Below, one piece after another: positions 50,715 to 59,108 of a stretch of 64,000 nt of DNA (its first letter is position 1; the number at the start of each line of letters is the position of its first letter). Source of the DNA: an uncultured Clostridia bacterium (GTDB taxonomy: Bacteria > Bacillota > Clostridia > Monoglobales > Monoglobaceae). A program made the position numbers and the translations under genes. The notes under the pieces are model-generated. The model was not told where the DNA came from. It was given only the letters and a program-made list of their open reading frames with translations, and did not search any database. Location: NCBI GenBank assembly GCA_947625905.1, contig CANQQJ010000012.1, forward strand, positions 1 to 64,000, read 5' to 3'.

Positions 50715-53411
50715 TTGGAGCAATATAACGTTACCGGAATGAGCTGCGCGGCGTGCAGCGCGCGGGTCGAAAAGGCGGTGCTGAAGGTGGAAGGCGTCAG
50801 TTCGTGCTCGGTCAGCCTGCTTACAAACTCGATGGGCGTCGAGGGGACCGCGCGGCCGGGCGACGTAATCGCGGCGGTCAAGGCCGCGGGCTACGGTGCC
50901 TCGCTCAAGGGCGCGGAGACAAAAGCGGACGCCCAAAGTGCGGATGAGGACGCGTCGACGGCGGATTTTAAGACGCTCAGAGCGCGGCTCATATCCTCGC
51001 TGGGTTTTTTGATCGTGCTTATGTATATCTCGATGGGGCACATGATGTGGAATTGGCCTTTGCCCGCGTTTCTCGCCGAGAACCATGTGGCGATGGGACT
51101 CACCCAGCTGCTTTTGACCGAGATAATCATGATAATAAACGGAAAGTTTTTCATAAGCGGATTCAGGGGCCTGCTCCGCGGCGCGCCGAATATGGACACC
51201 CTCGTTGCGCTGGGCGCGGGCGCGTCGTTCGCTTACAGCACATACGCGCTGTTCGCCATGACCGCGGCGCAGAATGTCATGGACCATGCCGCCGTGATGA
51301 GTTATATGCACGAGTTCTATTTTGAGTCGGCGGCGATGATACTGACGCTTATAACCGTGGGCAAAATGCTTGAGGCGCGCTCCAAGGGCAAGACGACCGA
51401 CGCGCTAAAGGGGCTTATGAAGCTGGCGCCGAAGACGGCGGTAGTGCTGCGCGGAGATACCGAGACCGAGGTCGCGATCGAGAGCGTAAATATCGGCGAC
51501 ATATTTATTGTGCGTCCGGGCTCGAGCGTTCCGGTTGACGGTGTGGTGATCGAGGGCGGAGGAGCGGTCGACGAGTCCGCGCTGACCGGAGAGAGCATAC
51601 CGGTCGACAAAAACGCGGGCGACACGATCTCGGCCGCGACTATCAGCGGCTCGGGATTTTTAAAATGCCGAGCGACCCGGGTCGGCGAGGACACGACTCT
51701 CTCGCAGATAATAAAAATGGTGAGCGACGCGGCGGCCACCAAGGCGCCCATCGCAAAAGCGGCCGACAAGGTATCGGGCGTTTTCGTGCCCGTGGTTATC
51801 ACGATCGCGGTTATTGTGACTTTGATATGGCTGATCGCGGGATACGGCGCGGGCTTCGCGCTGGCAAGGGGGATATCGGTACTGGTTATCAGCTGTCCGT
51901 GCGCGCTGGGCCTCGCCACGCCCGTTGCCATAATGGTCGGAAACGGAGTCGGCGCGAGATGCGGCATACTGTTCAAAACCGCCGTGTCGCTTGAAAACGC
52001 CGGAAAGGCGGCGGTCGCGGCGCTCGACAAGACGGGCACCATAACCAAAGGCGAGCCCCGCGTCACCGACATAATACCGTCGGGAGGGGCGGCGGAGGAA
52101 GAGCTGCTGACGTTTGCCTGCTCCCTTGAGTCGGGCAGCGAGCACCCGCTGTCAAAGGCCGTGATCACGCGCGGAAAAGAAATCGGCATAAAGCCTTTTG
52201 ACGTTCAAAATTTCAGAGCGCTGCCGGGACGCGGGCTTACGGCGGAGCGCGGCGGCAAAGTGCTGCGCGGCGGAAATCTTGAGTATATAGGCAAAAATGC
52301 GTCGGTTCCCGACAGCGCGGCAAAGGCCGCGGCGGAGCTTTCCGAGCGGGGCAAAACGCCGCTGTTTTTTGCGGAGGACGACAGGCTGCTGGGTATCATC
52401 GCTGTGGCGGATGTCATAAAAGAGGACAGTCCGTCGGCAATACGCGAGCTCCGCGATATGGGTATCGAGGTCGTGATGCTGACCGGAGACAACGAGAAAA
52501 CGGCCAATGCCATAGGCGCGCAGGCCGGCGTCAGCCGAGTTATCGCGGGCGTGCTGCCCGACGGCAAGGAGGCGGCGATTCGCGAGCTTAAAAAATCGGG
52601 CAGGGTGATAATGGTAGGCGACGGCATCAACGACGCTCCGGCGCTCACCGCGGCAGACACGGGAATCGCCATCGGCGCGGGGACCGACGTCGCCATAGAC
52701 GCGGCGGACGTCGTGCTGATGAACAGCAGACTTTCAGACGTTCCGGCGGCCGTCAAGCTGAGCCGCGCCACGCTGAGAAACATACACGAAAATCTGTTCT
52801 GGGCGTTTATCTACAACATAATCGGCATACCGTTGGCGGCGGGCGCGCTGATACCGCTGTTCGGGCTCAAGCTCAATCCGATGTTTGCGGCGGCGGCCAT
52901 GAGCCTTTCGAGCTTTTGCGTCGTCAGCAACGCGCTCAGGCTGAATTTTGTGAAGATAAAAAAGAGCGCGCAAAGCCCGCGGGACGTTGTAGGGGCGGAT
53001 ATCATCCGCCCTAGGGACGTCGAGGGCGCCGTCCCCTACGATCATAATACACAAAACGCCGTAGGGGCGGATATCATCCGCCCGCGGGACGTCGAGGGCG
53101 CCGTCCCCTACAATCATAATATGCAAAATGCTGTAGGGGCGAATATCATAAGCCCGCAAACTTCGGATTTGAAAAATAAAAATAATAATAAAAAGGAGTT
53201 AAAAACTATGGAAAAAACAATTAAAATCGAAGGCATGATGTGCCCCCACTGCGAGGCGACGGTAAAAACCGCGCTTGAGGAGCTGCCGGGCGTTGAGTCC
53301 GCGGTCGCCAGCCACACGGCGGGCACGGCGGTAGTGACCCTGAGTTCCGACGTTTCCGACGATGTGCTCAGGCAGACGGTCGAGGCCAAAGGCTACAAGG
53401 TGGTAGCGTAA
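50715..53411 (+). CDS. copA: Copper-exporting P1B-type ATPase joined in frame to a CopZ-like domain
   Basis: An 898-residue open frame. Residues 1-757 are a CopA: N-terminal metal-binding GMSCAACSARVEKAV, membrane CPC at 394-396 (SCPCALGLATP), phosphorylated DKTGT from 438, ATP-binding HP in GSEHPLSKAV, TGDN and GDGINDAPAL, and the last helix motif MSLSSFCVVSNALRLN. From residue 759 the frame runs through two 24-residue units (VGADIIRPRDVEGAVPY...) encoded by tandem 72-bp repeats, a partial third unit and an Asn/Lys-rich linker. Residues 832-898 are a CopZ-like metallochaperone. The start is TTG 50715 with AGAGGTGA. The repeat has removed or never allowed a stop between the two proteins. Cu(I) export from the cytoplasm is the expected role. 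Confidence 0.9.
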   Translation: MEQYNVTGMSCAACSARVEKAVLKVEGVSSCSVSLLTNSMGVEGTARPGDVIAAVKAAGYGASLKGAETKADAQSADEDASTADFKTLRARLISSLGFLIVLMYISMGHMMWNWPLPAFLAENHVAMGLTQLLLTEIIMIINGKFFISGFRGLLRGAPNMDTLVALGAGASFAYSTYALFAMTAAQNVMDHAAVMSYMHEFYFESAAMILTLITVGKMLEARSKGKTTDALKGLMKLAPKTAVVLRGDTETEVAIESVNIGDIFIVRPGSSVPVDGVVIEGGGAVDESALTGESIPVDKNAGDTISAATISGSGFLKCRATRVGEDTTLSQIIKMVSDAAATKAPIAKAADKVSGVFVPVVITIAVIVTLIWLIAGYGAGFALARGISVLVISCPCALGLATPVAIMVGNGVGARCGILFKTAVSLENAGKAAVAALDKTGTITKGEPRVTDIIPSGGAAEEELLTFACSLESGSEHPLSKAVITRGKEIGIKPFDVQNFRALPGRGLTAERGGKVLRGGNLEYIGKNASVPDSAAKAAAELSERGKTPLFFAEDDRLLGIIAVADVIKEDSPSAIRELRDMGIEVVMLTGDNEKTANAIGAQAGVSRVIAGVLPDGKEAAIRELKKSGRVIMVGDGINDAPALTAADTGIAIGAGTDVAIDAADVVLMNSRLSDVPAAVKLSRATLRNIHENLFWAFIYNIIGIPLAAGALIPLFGLKLNPMFAAAAMSLSSFCVVSNALRLNFVKIKKSAQSPRDVVGADIIRPRDVEGAVPYDHNTQNAVGADIIRPRDVEGAVPYNHNMQNAVGANIISPQTSDLKNKNNNKKELKTMEKTIKIEGMMCPHCEATVKTALEELPGVESAVASHTAGTAVVTLSSDVSDDVLRQTVEAKGYKVVA
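52989..53156 (+). repeat. Tandem family A repeat, 72-bp units, inside the copA-copZ frame
   Basis: Unit 1 is 52989-53060, unit 2 is 53061-53132 and a partial unit 3 is 53133-53156. Each begins GTAGGGGCGGATATCATCCG and contains the GGGACG..CGTCCC palindrome. The period of 72 is a multiple of three and the units contain no stop in this frame, so the repeat is translated as 24-residue units. Confidence 0.93.
53208..53411 (+). CDS. copZ: CopZ-like copper metallochaperone (internal start in the copA frame)
   Basis: A 67-residue heavy-metal-associated domain starting MEKTIKIEGMMCPHCEATV, with the Cu-binding CxxC. It has its own Shine-Dalgarno AAAAGGAGTT (53191-53200) seven bases before ATG 53208. 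A separate CopZ is therefore likely made even if the ribosome also reads through from copA. Such domains hand Cu(I) to CopA and CsoR. The annotated span is nested in frame inside the copA open frame. Confidence 0.9.
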   Translation: MEKTIKIEGMMCPHCEATVKTALEELPGVESAVASHTAGTAVVTLSSDVSDDVLRQTVEAKGYKVVA

Positions 53412-53424
53412 CATTAGGCGAACA

Positions 53425-53460
53425 AGCCGCCCCTTCCCAAACGTAGGGGCGGCTGTTTTG
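53425..53460. terminator. Terminator between copZ and the convergent histidine kinase
   Basis: A 10-bp stem AGCCGCCCCT / AGGGGCGGCT (53425-53434 with 53445-53454) is followed by GTTTTGTC. Its right arm GTAGGGGCGG matches the family A repeat, so a repeat fragment may have been adopted as terminator. Confidence 0.8.
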
Positions 53461-53462
53461 TC

Positions 53463-54920
53463 TTATTCTTTTGTTTCTTTGTTTTTTGCTTTGGGCTCTT
53501 TGCCGCGGTCGAGGCTGAACGTGAACCTCGCGTACTCGCCCTCAACGCTGTCGACCTTTATGTCTTTTCCGTGGGCCGCCAGCATACTCTGCACGATGTA
53601 CAGCCCGATACCGGTGCCCTCTTTGTTGATGGCGCGCGACTTGTCCACCTTATACAGACGCTCGAAAATGATCTTCTGCTGCTCGGCGGGGATGCCCACG
53701 CCGGTGTTGTGGACAGAGATCCAGATCTCGCCGCCCTTTGGATGGGTCTCGATAGTGATCTTGCCCTTGTCATAGGTGAACTTTATCGCGTTGTCGATAA
53801 GGTTGGTGAGGACCATTTTGATCTTGTCCGCGTCGGCTCGCACAAAGCTAACGTCGCGGTCGAATATCAGATTTATGTCAAGGTCCTTCGCGTCAATTTT
53901 ATTGCCGAGCCCGATGATGATAAGTCTGATAGTCTCGTTGATGTCAAAATTCGACATGGTGAGGTTGACCTTGTCGGACTGCATTCGGGTTATGTCAAGG
54001 AAGGTATTGACCAGCCGCGTCAGGCGCGTCACCTCGTCTTTGACGATTTTTAGATATGAGCTCTGCTTTTCGGGCGGGATCGTCCCGTCCAGAATTCCGT
54101 CTACAAAGCCGCCTATGGTCGTCATGGGAGTCCTGAGCTCGTGCGACACGTCGGATATAAAGCTCATGCGCACGTCCTCCGAGCGCTCTATCGCGTCGGC
54201 CATGTTGTTAAAGCTGTCCGCCAGCTCGGTGAGCTCCTCAACGCTCTCGTCGAATCTGTCGATCTCGACCCTCGATTTCATGTTGCCGCTCGCGAATTCC
54301 TTGACGCTTGTGCTTACGCGCTTTATCGGGTTCGCGAGGATCTTTGACAGCATGTACGACAGGACAAACGACACGATGATAACCACGAGCGCCGAGAACA
54401 GCAGTATTTTGAACATCTCGTTGATCGTGCTGCGCCTCTGCGGCATCGGCGTGCTTATCAGCACCGAGCCGAACACCTTGTTCTTGTCGCTGCTCATGAT
54501 CGGTACTTCAAGGGTGAACATTGTCTCGTTGAAGGCTCCGCTCATGGTGCCGATCGAGGTCGTCCGCTTGCCGGTGAGTACCTCGTGCAGCTCGTCGGTC
54601 GGTATGGATCTTTCCCTGCCCGACCAGTAGCCGCTGTCGGCGGTGTTAACGAGCATAGTGCCGTCCGAGTCGGTGATTATTATATGGCTGCTGCTGCTCC
54701 GCGAAAAGCCTGTCAGAACCGACGACAGACTCTCCTGCGATATGCCGTTGTTGATAAGGCTCACGATCGAGTCGGCGTTCTTGCTTATGTTGTTCTCTAT
54801 CTGCTTGGAAATAAAGTTGTTCACCAGCACCATCTGCAGCGACGCGAGTATGATTATTCCGATAAGCACCGTCGCCAGATTGGTGAAAAGCACGCGGGAA
54901 AATATGTTTTTTCCGAACAA
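53463..54920 (-). CDS. Membrane sensor histidine kinase
   Basis: A 485-residue sensor kinase: first membrane helix at about 10-31, an extracytoplasmic domain, second helix at about 170-193, a HAMP linker, the phosphoacceptor His in SFISDVSHELRTPMTTIGGF (about residue 260), and the ATPase with NLIDNAIKFTYDKG, ISVHNTGVGIPAEQQ and KEGTGIGLYIVQSM. The start TTG 54920 directly follows the response-regulator stop (TGATTG), with GAGGTGA as ribosome site. The signal is unknown; it lies beside but convergent to the copper operon, and no shared control is implied. It resembles PhoR/ResE-type kinases. Confidence 0.93.
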   Translation of the reverse strand: MFGKNIFSRVLFTNLATVLIGIIILASLQMVLVNNFISKQIENNISKNADSIVSLINNGISQESLSSVLTGFSRSSSSHIIITDSDGTMLVNTADSGYWSGRERSIPTDELHEVLTGKRTTSIGTMSGAFNETMFTLEVPIMSSDKNKVFGSVLISTPMPQRRSTINEMFKILLFSALVVIIVSFVLSYMLSKILANPIKRVSTSVKEFASGNMKSRVEIDRFDESVEELTELADSFNNMADAIERSEDVRMSFISDVSHELRTPMTTIGGFVDGILDGTIPPEKQSSYLKIVKDEVTRLTRLVNTFLDITRMQSDKVNLTMSNFDINETIRLIIIGLGNKIDAKDLDINLIFDRDVSFVRADADKIKMVLTNLIDNAIKFTYDKGKITIETHPKGGEIWISVHNTGVGIPAEQQKIIFERLYKVDKSRAINKEGTGIGLYIVQSMLAAHGKDIKVDSVEGEYARFTFSLDRGKEPKAKNKETKE

Positions 54921-55616
54921 TCAGCTCACCTCGAATTTATAGCCTACGCCCCAAACGGTTTTAAGGGCCCAACTCCTGTCTTTGCCCTCGAGTTTTTCGC
55001 GTATGCGCTTGATGTGGACGTCGACCGTTCTTGAATCTCCGAAGAACTCGTAGCCCCATATCTCGTCAAGCAGCTGGTCGCGCGTGAAGACCTTGTTGGT
55101 GTTTTTTGCGAGGAAATAAAGCAGCTCAAACTCCTTGGGCGGCATCTCGACTTTTTTGTCGTCAATATACACCTCGTATGTAGACTGGTTGATTCGCAGC
55201 CCATCGAACTTCAGCTCGTCGTCATCGGCCTTTTCCTCGTCGCTGCCCGCGCTGCGCCGCAGGACCGCGCGTATCCTGGCGATAAGCTCCTTTGGCTCAA
55301 AGGGCTTCACCACATAGTCGTCCGCCCCCAGCTCCAGTCCGAGCACTTTGTCAAACGTTTCGCCCTTGGCGGTCAGCATGATTATCGGCACATTGCTCTG
55401 CGCTCTGATCTCGCGGCACACCTGCCAGCCGTCCTTGATCGGCAGCATGACGTCCAGAAGTATCAGATCGGGCTTCTCGGTCGTGAATTTCGCCACGGCC
55501 TCCTGTCCGTCGCCGGCAATGACCGCTTCAAAGCCCTCTTTCTCAATATAGAGCCGGACCAGCTCGCATATGTTTTCTTCATCATCGACAATAAGTATCT
55601 TAGTTTTGCTGTCCAT
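54921..55616 (-). CDS. OmpR/PhoB family response regulator
   Basis: A 231-residue regulator. The receiver domain has the acidic pair Asp11-Asp12, phosphorylated Asp55 (LILLDVMLP) and Lys in VVKPFEPKEL. The C-terminal winged helix has PPKEFELLYFLAKNTNKVFTRDQLLDEIWGYEFFGDSRTVDVHIKRIREKL. ATG 55616 is preferred over the upstream in-frame start at 55625 because it follows GAGAGGTGCGG at normal distance. It is first in a two-gene operon with the kinase. Confidence 0.95.
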   Translation of the reverse strand: MDSKTKILIVDDEENICELVRLYIEKEGFEAVIAGDGQEAVAKFTTEKPDLILLDVMLPIKDGWQVCREIRAQSNVPIIMLTAKGETFDKVLGLELGADDYVVKPFEPKELIARIRAVLRRSAGSDEEKADDDELKFDGLRINQSTYEVYIDDKKVEMPPKEFELLYFLAKNTNKVFTRDQLLDEIWGYEFFGDSRTVDVHIKRIREKLEGKDRSWALKTVWGVGYKFEVS

Positions 55617-55655
55617 AAACCGCACCTCTCTTTTTCTCTTTTTGCTTTAAAATCA

Positions 55656-55684
55656 ATTATAACACAATATTCCTCAAATGTCTA
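55656..55684 (-). promoter_or_regulatory. Promoter of the two-component operon
   Basis: On the minus strand TAGACA (55684-55679), 17-bp spacer, TATAAT (55661-55656). The leader to the ATG at 55616 is about 35 nt. Confidence 0.7.
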
Positions 55685-55704
55685 AATATTTTGTGAATTT
55701 TTCT

Positions 55705-55735
55705 GAAATATTTTTTGAAGATGTGCTCATACTAT
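55705..55735 (+). promoter_or_regulatory. Candidate SigE-type promoter of the DUF2508 gene
   Basis: AAATATT (55706-55712), 15-bp spacer and CATACTAT (55728-55735) resemble the SigE mother-cell consensus. No good sigma-A promoter is visible before this gene. Confidence 0.4.
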
Positions 55736-55753
55736 AAAAAAAGGAGTGGTAAC

Positions 55754-56005
55754 ATGAGTGAGGCTGTCGCGGGAAGCTTGGCGGCGGAGAGCCGCGCGGA
55801 CAAAAAAATAATGAAACAGGAGGCGGCTGCATACGGCGTGCTTAGGGTCGAGGCGCTCGGCGCCCTTGAGGATTACCGCCGCTGCGTCAATAATTTTGAT
55901 TATATCTCCGACGAAAAACTGGTCGACGTTTCGATATACAATATTCAAAGCGCCGCCTGCCGCTATGAGTTTCTTCTTAAAAACCTAAAAAGAATAAGCC
56001 GCTGA
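55754..56005 (+). CDS. DUF2508 (YaaL-like) family protein
   Basis: An 83-residue protein. The DUF2508 pattern is in VNNFDYISDEKLVDVSIYNIQSAACRYEFLLKNLKRI, where the family usually reads DPDLVDxAIYEIxAAExRY. ATG 55754 follows AAAGGAGTGG; an in-frame start at 55715 would precede the candidate promoter -10. Function unknown. It lies upstream of the sporulation genes yqfC-yqfD but is separated from them by a terminator. Confidence 0.8.
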   Translation: MSEAVAGSLAAESRADKKIMKQEAAAYGVLRVEALGALEDYRRCVNNFDYISDEKLVDVSIYNIQSAACRYEFLLKNLKRISR

Positions 56006-56026
56006 CCCCTAGGGGGTCATTTTTTT
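56003..56026 (+). terminator. Intrinsic terminator overlapping the DUF2508 stop
   Basis: The stem TGACCCC / GGGGTCA (56003-56009 with 56013-56019) includes the TGA stop codon and is followed by T residues to 56026. Confidence 0.85.
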
Positions 56027-56044
56027 ATGATCCCGTCATATTAT
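56017..56044 (+). promoter_or_regulatory. Candidate SigE-type promoter of yqfC-yqfD
   Basis: TCATTTT (56017-56023; one mismatch to the SigE -35), 13-bp spacer, CATATTAT (56037-56044). In B. subtilis yqfCD is known to be SigE-controlled. The -35 lies in the 3' part of the upstream terminator. Confidence 0.5.
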
Positions 56045-56073
56045 ATATTATTAAATCAAAAAGGTGTGATCAT

Positions 56074-56376
56074 ATGTCGGAGAGACGGCGGCGGGACGGG
56101 GACAGGCAAAAACCCGCTTTGAGGGAAAAGATCGCCGACGCGGTGGATATTTCAAAAAATCTTGTGCTGGGGCTCCCGCTGGTCACCATGGTCGGCGACC
56201 GCGAGATGACGATAGAGAACTATGTGGGGATAATCGAGTACGGCGACGAGAGCATAAAAATAAAATGCAAGGCCGTGAATGTCGCGCTGTGCGGAAAAGA
56301 CCTTGAGCTAAAGACAATGACCGAGGAATTTTTATACATAACCGGGAGGTTCAAATGCTTTTCATTCGAATACTGA
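56074..56376 (+). CDS. yqfC: Sporulation protein YqfC
   Basis: A 100-residue protein; the B. subtilis homologue is 93 residues. GLPLVTMVGDREMTIENYVGIIEY and IKIKCKAVNVALCGKDLELKTMTEEFLYITGRF are the family hallmarks. It is made in the mother cell during sporulation in B. subtilis, of unknown biochemical role. It overlaps yqfD by 22 bp and heads the conserved yqfC-yqfD-phoH-ybeY-dgkA-era order. Confidence 0.93.
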   Translation: MSERRRRDGDRQKPALREKIADAVDISKNLVLGLPLVTMVGDREMTIENYVGIIEYGDESIKIKCKAVNVALCGKDLELKTMTEEFLYITGRFKCFSFEY

Positions 56377-57614
56377 ATTATCTGCGCGGCTATCTGCTGC
56401 TCGGTATAAGCGGCAGGTTCCCGGAGCGGTTCATAAACATCTGCGTCCGCCGAGGGATAAGAGTATGGGACGTGCGCTCGCGGGGCGGCGTGTTCCGCTG
56501 CAAGATGGCGGCAGCCGATTTTAAAAATGTCCGCGGTATTGCCCGCGTCACCGGGGCGAGGCCGAGGATAACCGAGCGGCGCGGCCTTGTGTTCACGCTC
56601 AGGCGCTACAGGAGCCGTCTGCCGGCCTTGATCGGGATAATTCTGTTTGTGATAATAATTTACATAACTACCACCCGCGTCATGAGCGTCGATATAGCGG
56701 GCAACAGCCGCGTCTCCGAGGACGAGCTCAGGAAGCTGCTTTCCGAGTGCGGCGTCAAAGTCGGAGCCGCCGCCAAGGACATAGAGCCCGACAGGGTGCG
56801 CAATGAGATGATACTCAAAAACGACGCGCTGGCGTGGGTCGGCGTGAACGTGCGCGGCTCCAGAGTCTTTATCGAGATAGTGGAGCGGCTCGATCCCGAG
56901 AGCGTGCCGCATATCACCGACGAGGAGTGCAATCTGGTGGCGGCGAAGGACGGAGTGATCAGCCGCATTGAGGTCAGGCAGGGGCAGACGATGGTGCGGC
57001 GCGGCGACGGGGTGCGCGCGGGCGATATGCTCGTGAGCGGCGTCGTGGACAGCGTGTACGGCGGATTCAGGCTGGTGCACGCCTTCGGCGAGGTGTACGC
57101 CGAGACCGAATATTCCGAAACGAGAGAATATCCGCTCGTCTATACCGAGAGGGAGTACAACGGAGAGGAAAAAAATCTGTACGGCCTTGAGCTTTTCGGC
57201 CGTGAATTTAACCTGTACCCGAAATCCGCGGCTCCGGGAGCGGATTTTGAGGAGGAGCGGAGCGAGACGTCGGTCACGCTGCCTTTTGTAAACTCGCCCA
57301 TCGGCGGCGTTTTAAAAAAATATCGAAAATTTGAGGAGGTCGAAAAGCGGCGCACCGTGCGCGAGGCGGTCGATACGGGCATAGCCGAGCTGACGCCGCT
57401 CGTTGAGCGCTCCGTTCCCGAGGGCGCCGAAATAACAAACAGGACAAACGAGCATAATATTTTATCGGGAGACCGCGTCGAGGTCACCGTGACTTTTAAG
57501 TGCCTTGAAAATATTGCCGAAGAGCGTGAAATTGACAAAAGTCTGATTGACAAAACCGAAAATTTGGATTATGATATAGAAAGTGATAATTCAAAGGGCG
57601 ATGAGTCCCGATAA
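56355..57614 (+). CDS. yqfD: Sporulation protein YqfD
   Basis: A 419-residue protein. The N-terminus (about 1-75) contains GYLLLGISGRFPERFINICVRRGI and FRCKMAAADFKNVRGIARVTG. A single membrane helix is at about 78-97 (LPALIGIILFVIIIYITTT). The outer part has SVDIAGNSRVSEDELRKLLSECGVKVGA, similar to POTRA-like domains. It is needed for sporulation in B. subtilis with a role at the mother-cell or outer forespore membrane. The start overlaps yqfC. Confidence 0.93.
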   Translation: MLFIRILNYLRGYLLLGISGRFPERFINICVRRGIRVWDVRSRGGVFRCKMAAADFKNVRGIARVTGARPRITERRGLVFTLRRYRSRLPALIGIILFVIIIYITTTRVMSVDIAGNSRVSEDELRKLLSECGVKVGAAAKDIEPDRVRNEMILKNDALAWVGVNVRGSRVFIEIVERLDPESVPHITDEECNLVAAKDGVISRIEVRQGQTMVRRGDGVRAGDMLVSGVVDSVYGGFRLVHAFGEVYAETEYSETREYPLVYTEREYNGEEKNLYGLELFGREFNLYPKSAAPGADFEEERSETSVTLPFVNSPIGGVLKKYRKFEEVEKRRTVREAVDTGIAELTPLVERSVPEGAEITNRTNEHNILSGDRVEVTVTFKCLENIAEEREIDKSLIDKTENLDYDIESDNSKGDESR

Positions 57615-57627
57615 CAGAGGGTATTTA

Positions 57628-58626
57628 ATGGAAAGATTTATTGAAGTTGAAAAAATGGAGCTCGTCATAAACCTGTTCGGCAGCTTTGACGAGAATGTGA
57701 AAATTATAGAAAAAGAGCTTGACGTGGCGATAATCAACCGCGGCTCGGCGATCAAGGTGGGCGGCGAGCCCGAAAAGGTCGACAAAGCTGTGTCCGCCAT
57801 AAATCAGCTTTTGGCGGTCGCGGCCAGGGGCGAGCAGATAGGCGAGCGGGAAGTCCGCTACGTGATGAGCCAGATCGACGACGGCAACGAGGAGGAACTC
57901 AAGGAACTGGGCAAGGATGTGATCTGCGTCACCTCAAACGGAACGCCGCTTAAAGCCAAAACCCTGGGTCAGAAAAAATACGTTGAAAAAATCAAGCAGA
58001 ACCCGATAGTGTTCGGCATCGGCCCCGCGGGAACCGGAAAGACGTACCTGGCGGTGGCGATGGCGGTGTCGGCTTTTAAGCATAAAGAGGTCAACCGCAT
58101 TATCCTGACCCGTCCCGCTATCGAGGCGGGCGAGAGCCTGGGTTTCCTGCCGGGCGATATGCAGGAAAAGGTCGATCCGTACCTGAGACCGCTCTATGAC
58201 GCGCTGGGCGAGATGCTGGGCTTTGAGACGTTCCACAAGGTCCTGGAGCGCGGACAGATCGAGGTGGCGCCTCTGGCGTACATGCGCGGCAGAACGCTGG
58301 ACGACGCGTTCATAATCCTTGATGAGGCGCAGAATACCACCCGCGAGCAGATGAAGATGTTCCTGACCCGAATGGGCTTCGCCTCAAAAATCGTGGTGAC
58401 GGGCGATGTGACGCAGGTAGACCTGCCGAGGGACAAGCAGTCGGGCCTTCGTGACGCGGAGATAGTGCTCAAAAATATCGAGGGCATAGAGTTTATGTAT
58501 CTTTCCGAAAAAGACGTCGTGCGCCATCCGCTGGTCCAGAAGATAGTCAAGGCTTATGAAAAGAAAACTTTGGAGCGCGAGCGCGTGGCTCAGCAGCGCA
58601 GAGATAAGCAGAGGAATAAGATATGA
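57628..58626 (+). CDS. phoH: PhoH-like ATPase/helicase
   Basis: A 332-residue ATPase. An N-terminal KH-like region (about 1-75) precedes the P-loop domain with NPIVFGIGPAGTGKTYLAV (Walker A), RPAIEAGESLGFLPGDMQEKVDPYLRPLYD and FIILDEAQNTT (Walker B). Related proteins have RNA helicase/nuclease-linked functions. ATG 57628 after AGAGGG is preferred over 57583 and 57601. It overlaps ybeY by four bases (ATGA); the membrane phosphodiesterase gene pgpH (yqfF) that separates them in B. subtilis is missing. Confidence 0.95.
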   Translation: MERFIEVEKMELVINLFGSFDENVKIIEKELDVAIINRGSAIKVGGEPEKVDKAVSAINQLLAVAARGEQIGEREVRYVMSQIDDGNEEELKELGKDVICVTSNGTPLKAKTLGQKKYVEKIKQNPIVFGIGPAGTGKTYLAVAMAVSAFKHKEVNRIILTRPAIEAGESLGFLPGDMQEKVDPYLRPLYDALGEMLGFETFHKVLERGQIEVAPLAYMRGRTLDDAFIILDEAQNTTREQMKMFLTRMGFASKIVVTGDVTQVDLPRDKQSGLRDAEIVLKNIEGIEFMYLSEKDVVRHPLVQKIVKAYEKKTLERERVAQQRRDKQRNKI

Positions 58627-59108
58627 AAGTCGCGATATTAAACGAGCAAAACAAGATAACGGTCAGCCGAAAGCTGCGCGAGCTTATCAAAAAGGCGGCG
58701 CGCGCGTCCTTGGGCTATTTCGGTCTGCGCGACGATGTGGAAGTGAGCGTCATGCTGACCGACAACGAGGGCATCAGGAACCTCAACAATCTTCACCGCG
58801 GGATCGACAGAGCGACCGACGTGCTGTCCTTCCCGATGTTCGAGTACGACGAGAAGGGCGATATCCACGAGGATTACGCAGAGTTTAACGAAATGGGCGA
58901 GATCGTGCTGGGCGACATAGTGATCTCCCTCGAGCGTGCGCGGGAGCAGGCGGAACAATACGGCCATTCGTTCGAGCGCGAGGTCGGCTTTCTGACCGTT
59001 CATTCCATGCTCCATCTTTTGGGATACGACCATATGACCCACGAGGACGAGGATGAGATGTTCGGCTATCAGAAAGAGATACTCGACAAAATGGGGCTTG
59101 AGCGATGA
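58623..59108 (+). CDS. ybeY: Endoribonuclease YbeY (rRNA maturation factor)
   Basis: A 161-residue metal-dependent RNase used in 16S rRNA 3' end maturation and ribosome quality control. The zinc ligands are in VHSMLHLLGYDHMTHEDED (the HxxxHxxxxxH motif). RATDVLSFPM, GEIVLGDIVISLERAREQAEQYGHSFEREV are also standard. It overlaps phoH (4 bp) and dgkA (4 bp), indicating tight translational coupling. Confidence 0.97.
   Translation: MKVAILNEQNKITVSRKLRELIKKAARASLGYFGLRDDVEVSVMLTDNEGIRNLNNLHRGIDRATDVLSFPMFEYDEKGDIHEDYAEFNEMGEIVLGDIVISLERAREQAEQYGHSFEREVGFLTVHSMLHLLGYDHMTHEDEDEMFGYQKEILDKMGLER

Noticed and set aside
52989-53156. Direct repeats with regular spacing, as a CRISPR array
   Set aside because: The 72-bp units are contiguous and nearly identical over their whole length, with no variable spacers and no cas genes nearby; the same sequence occurs singly elsewhere.
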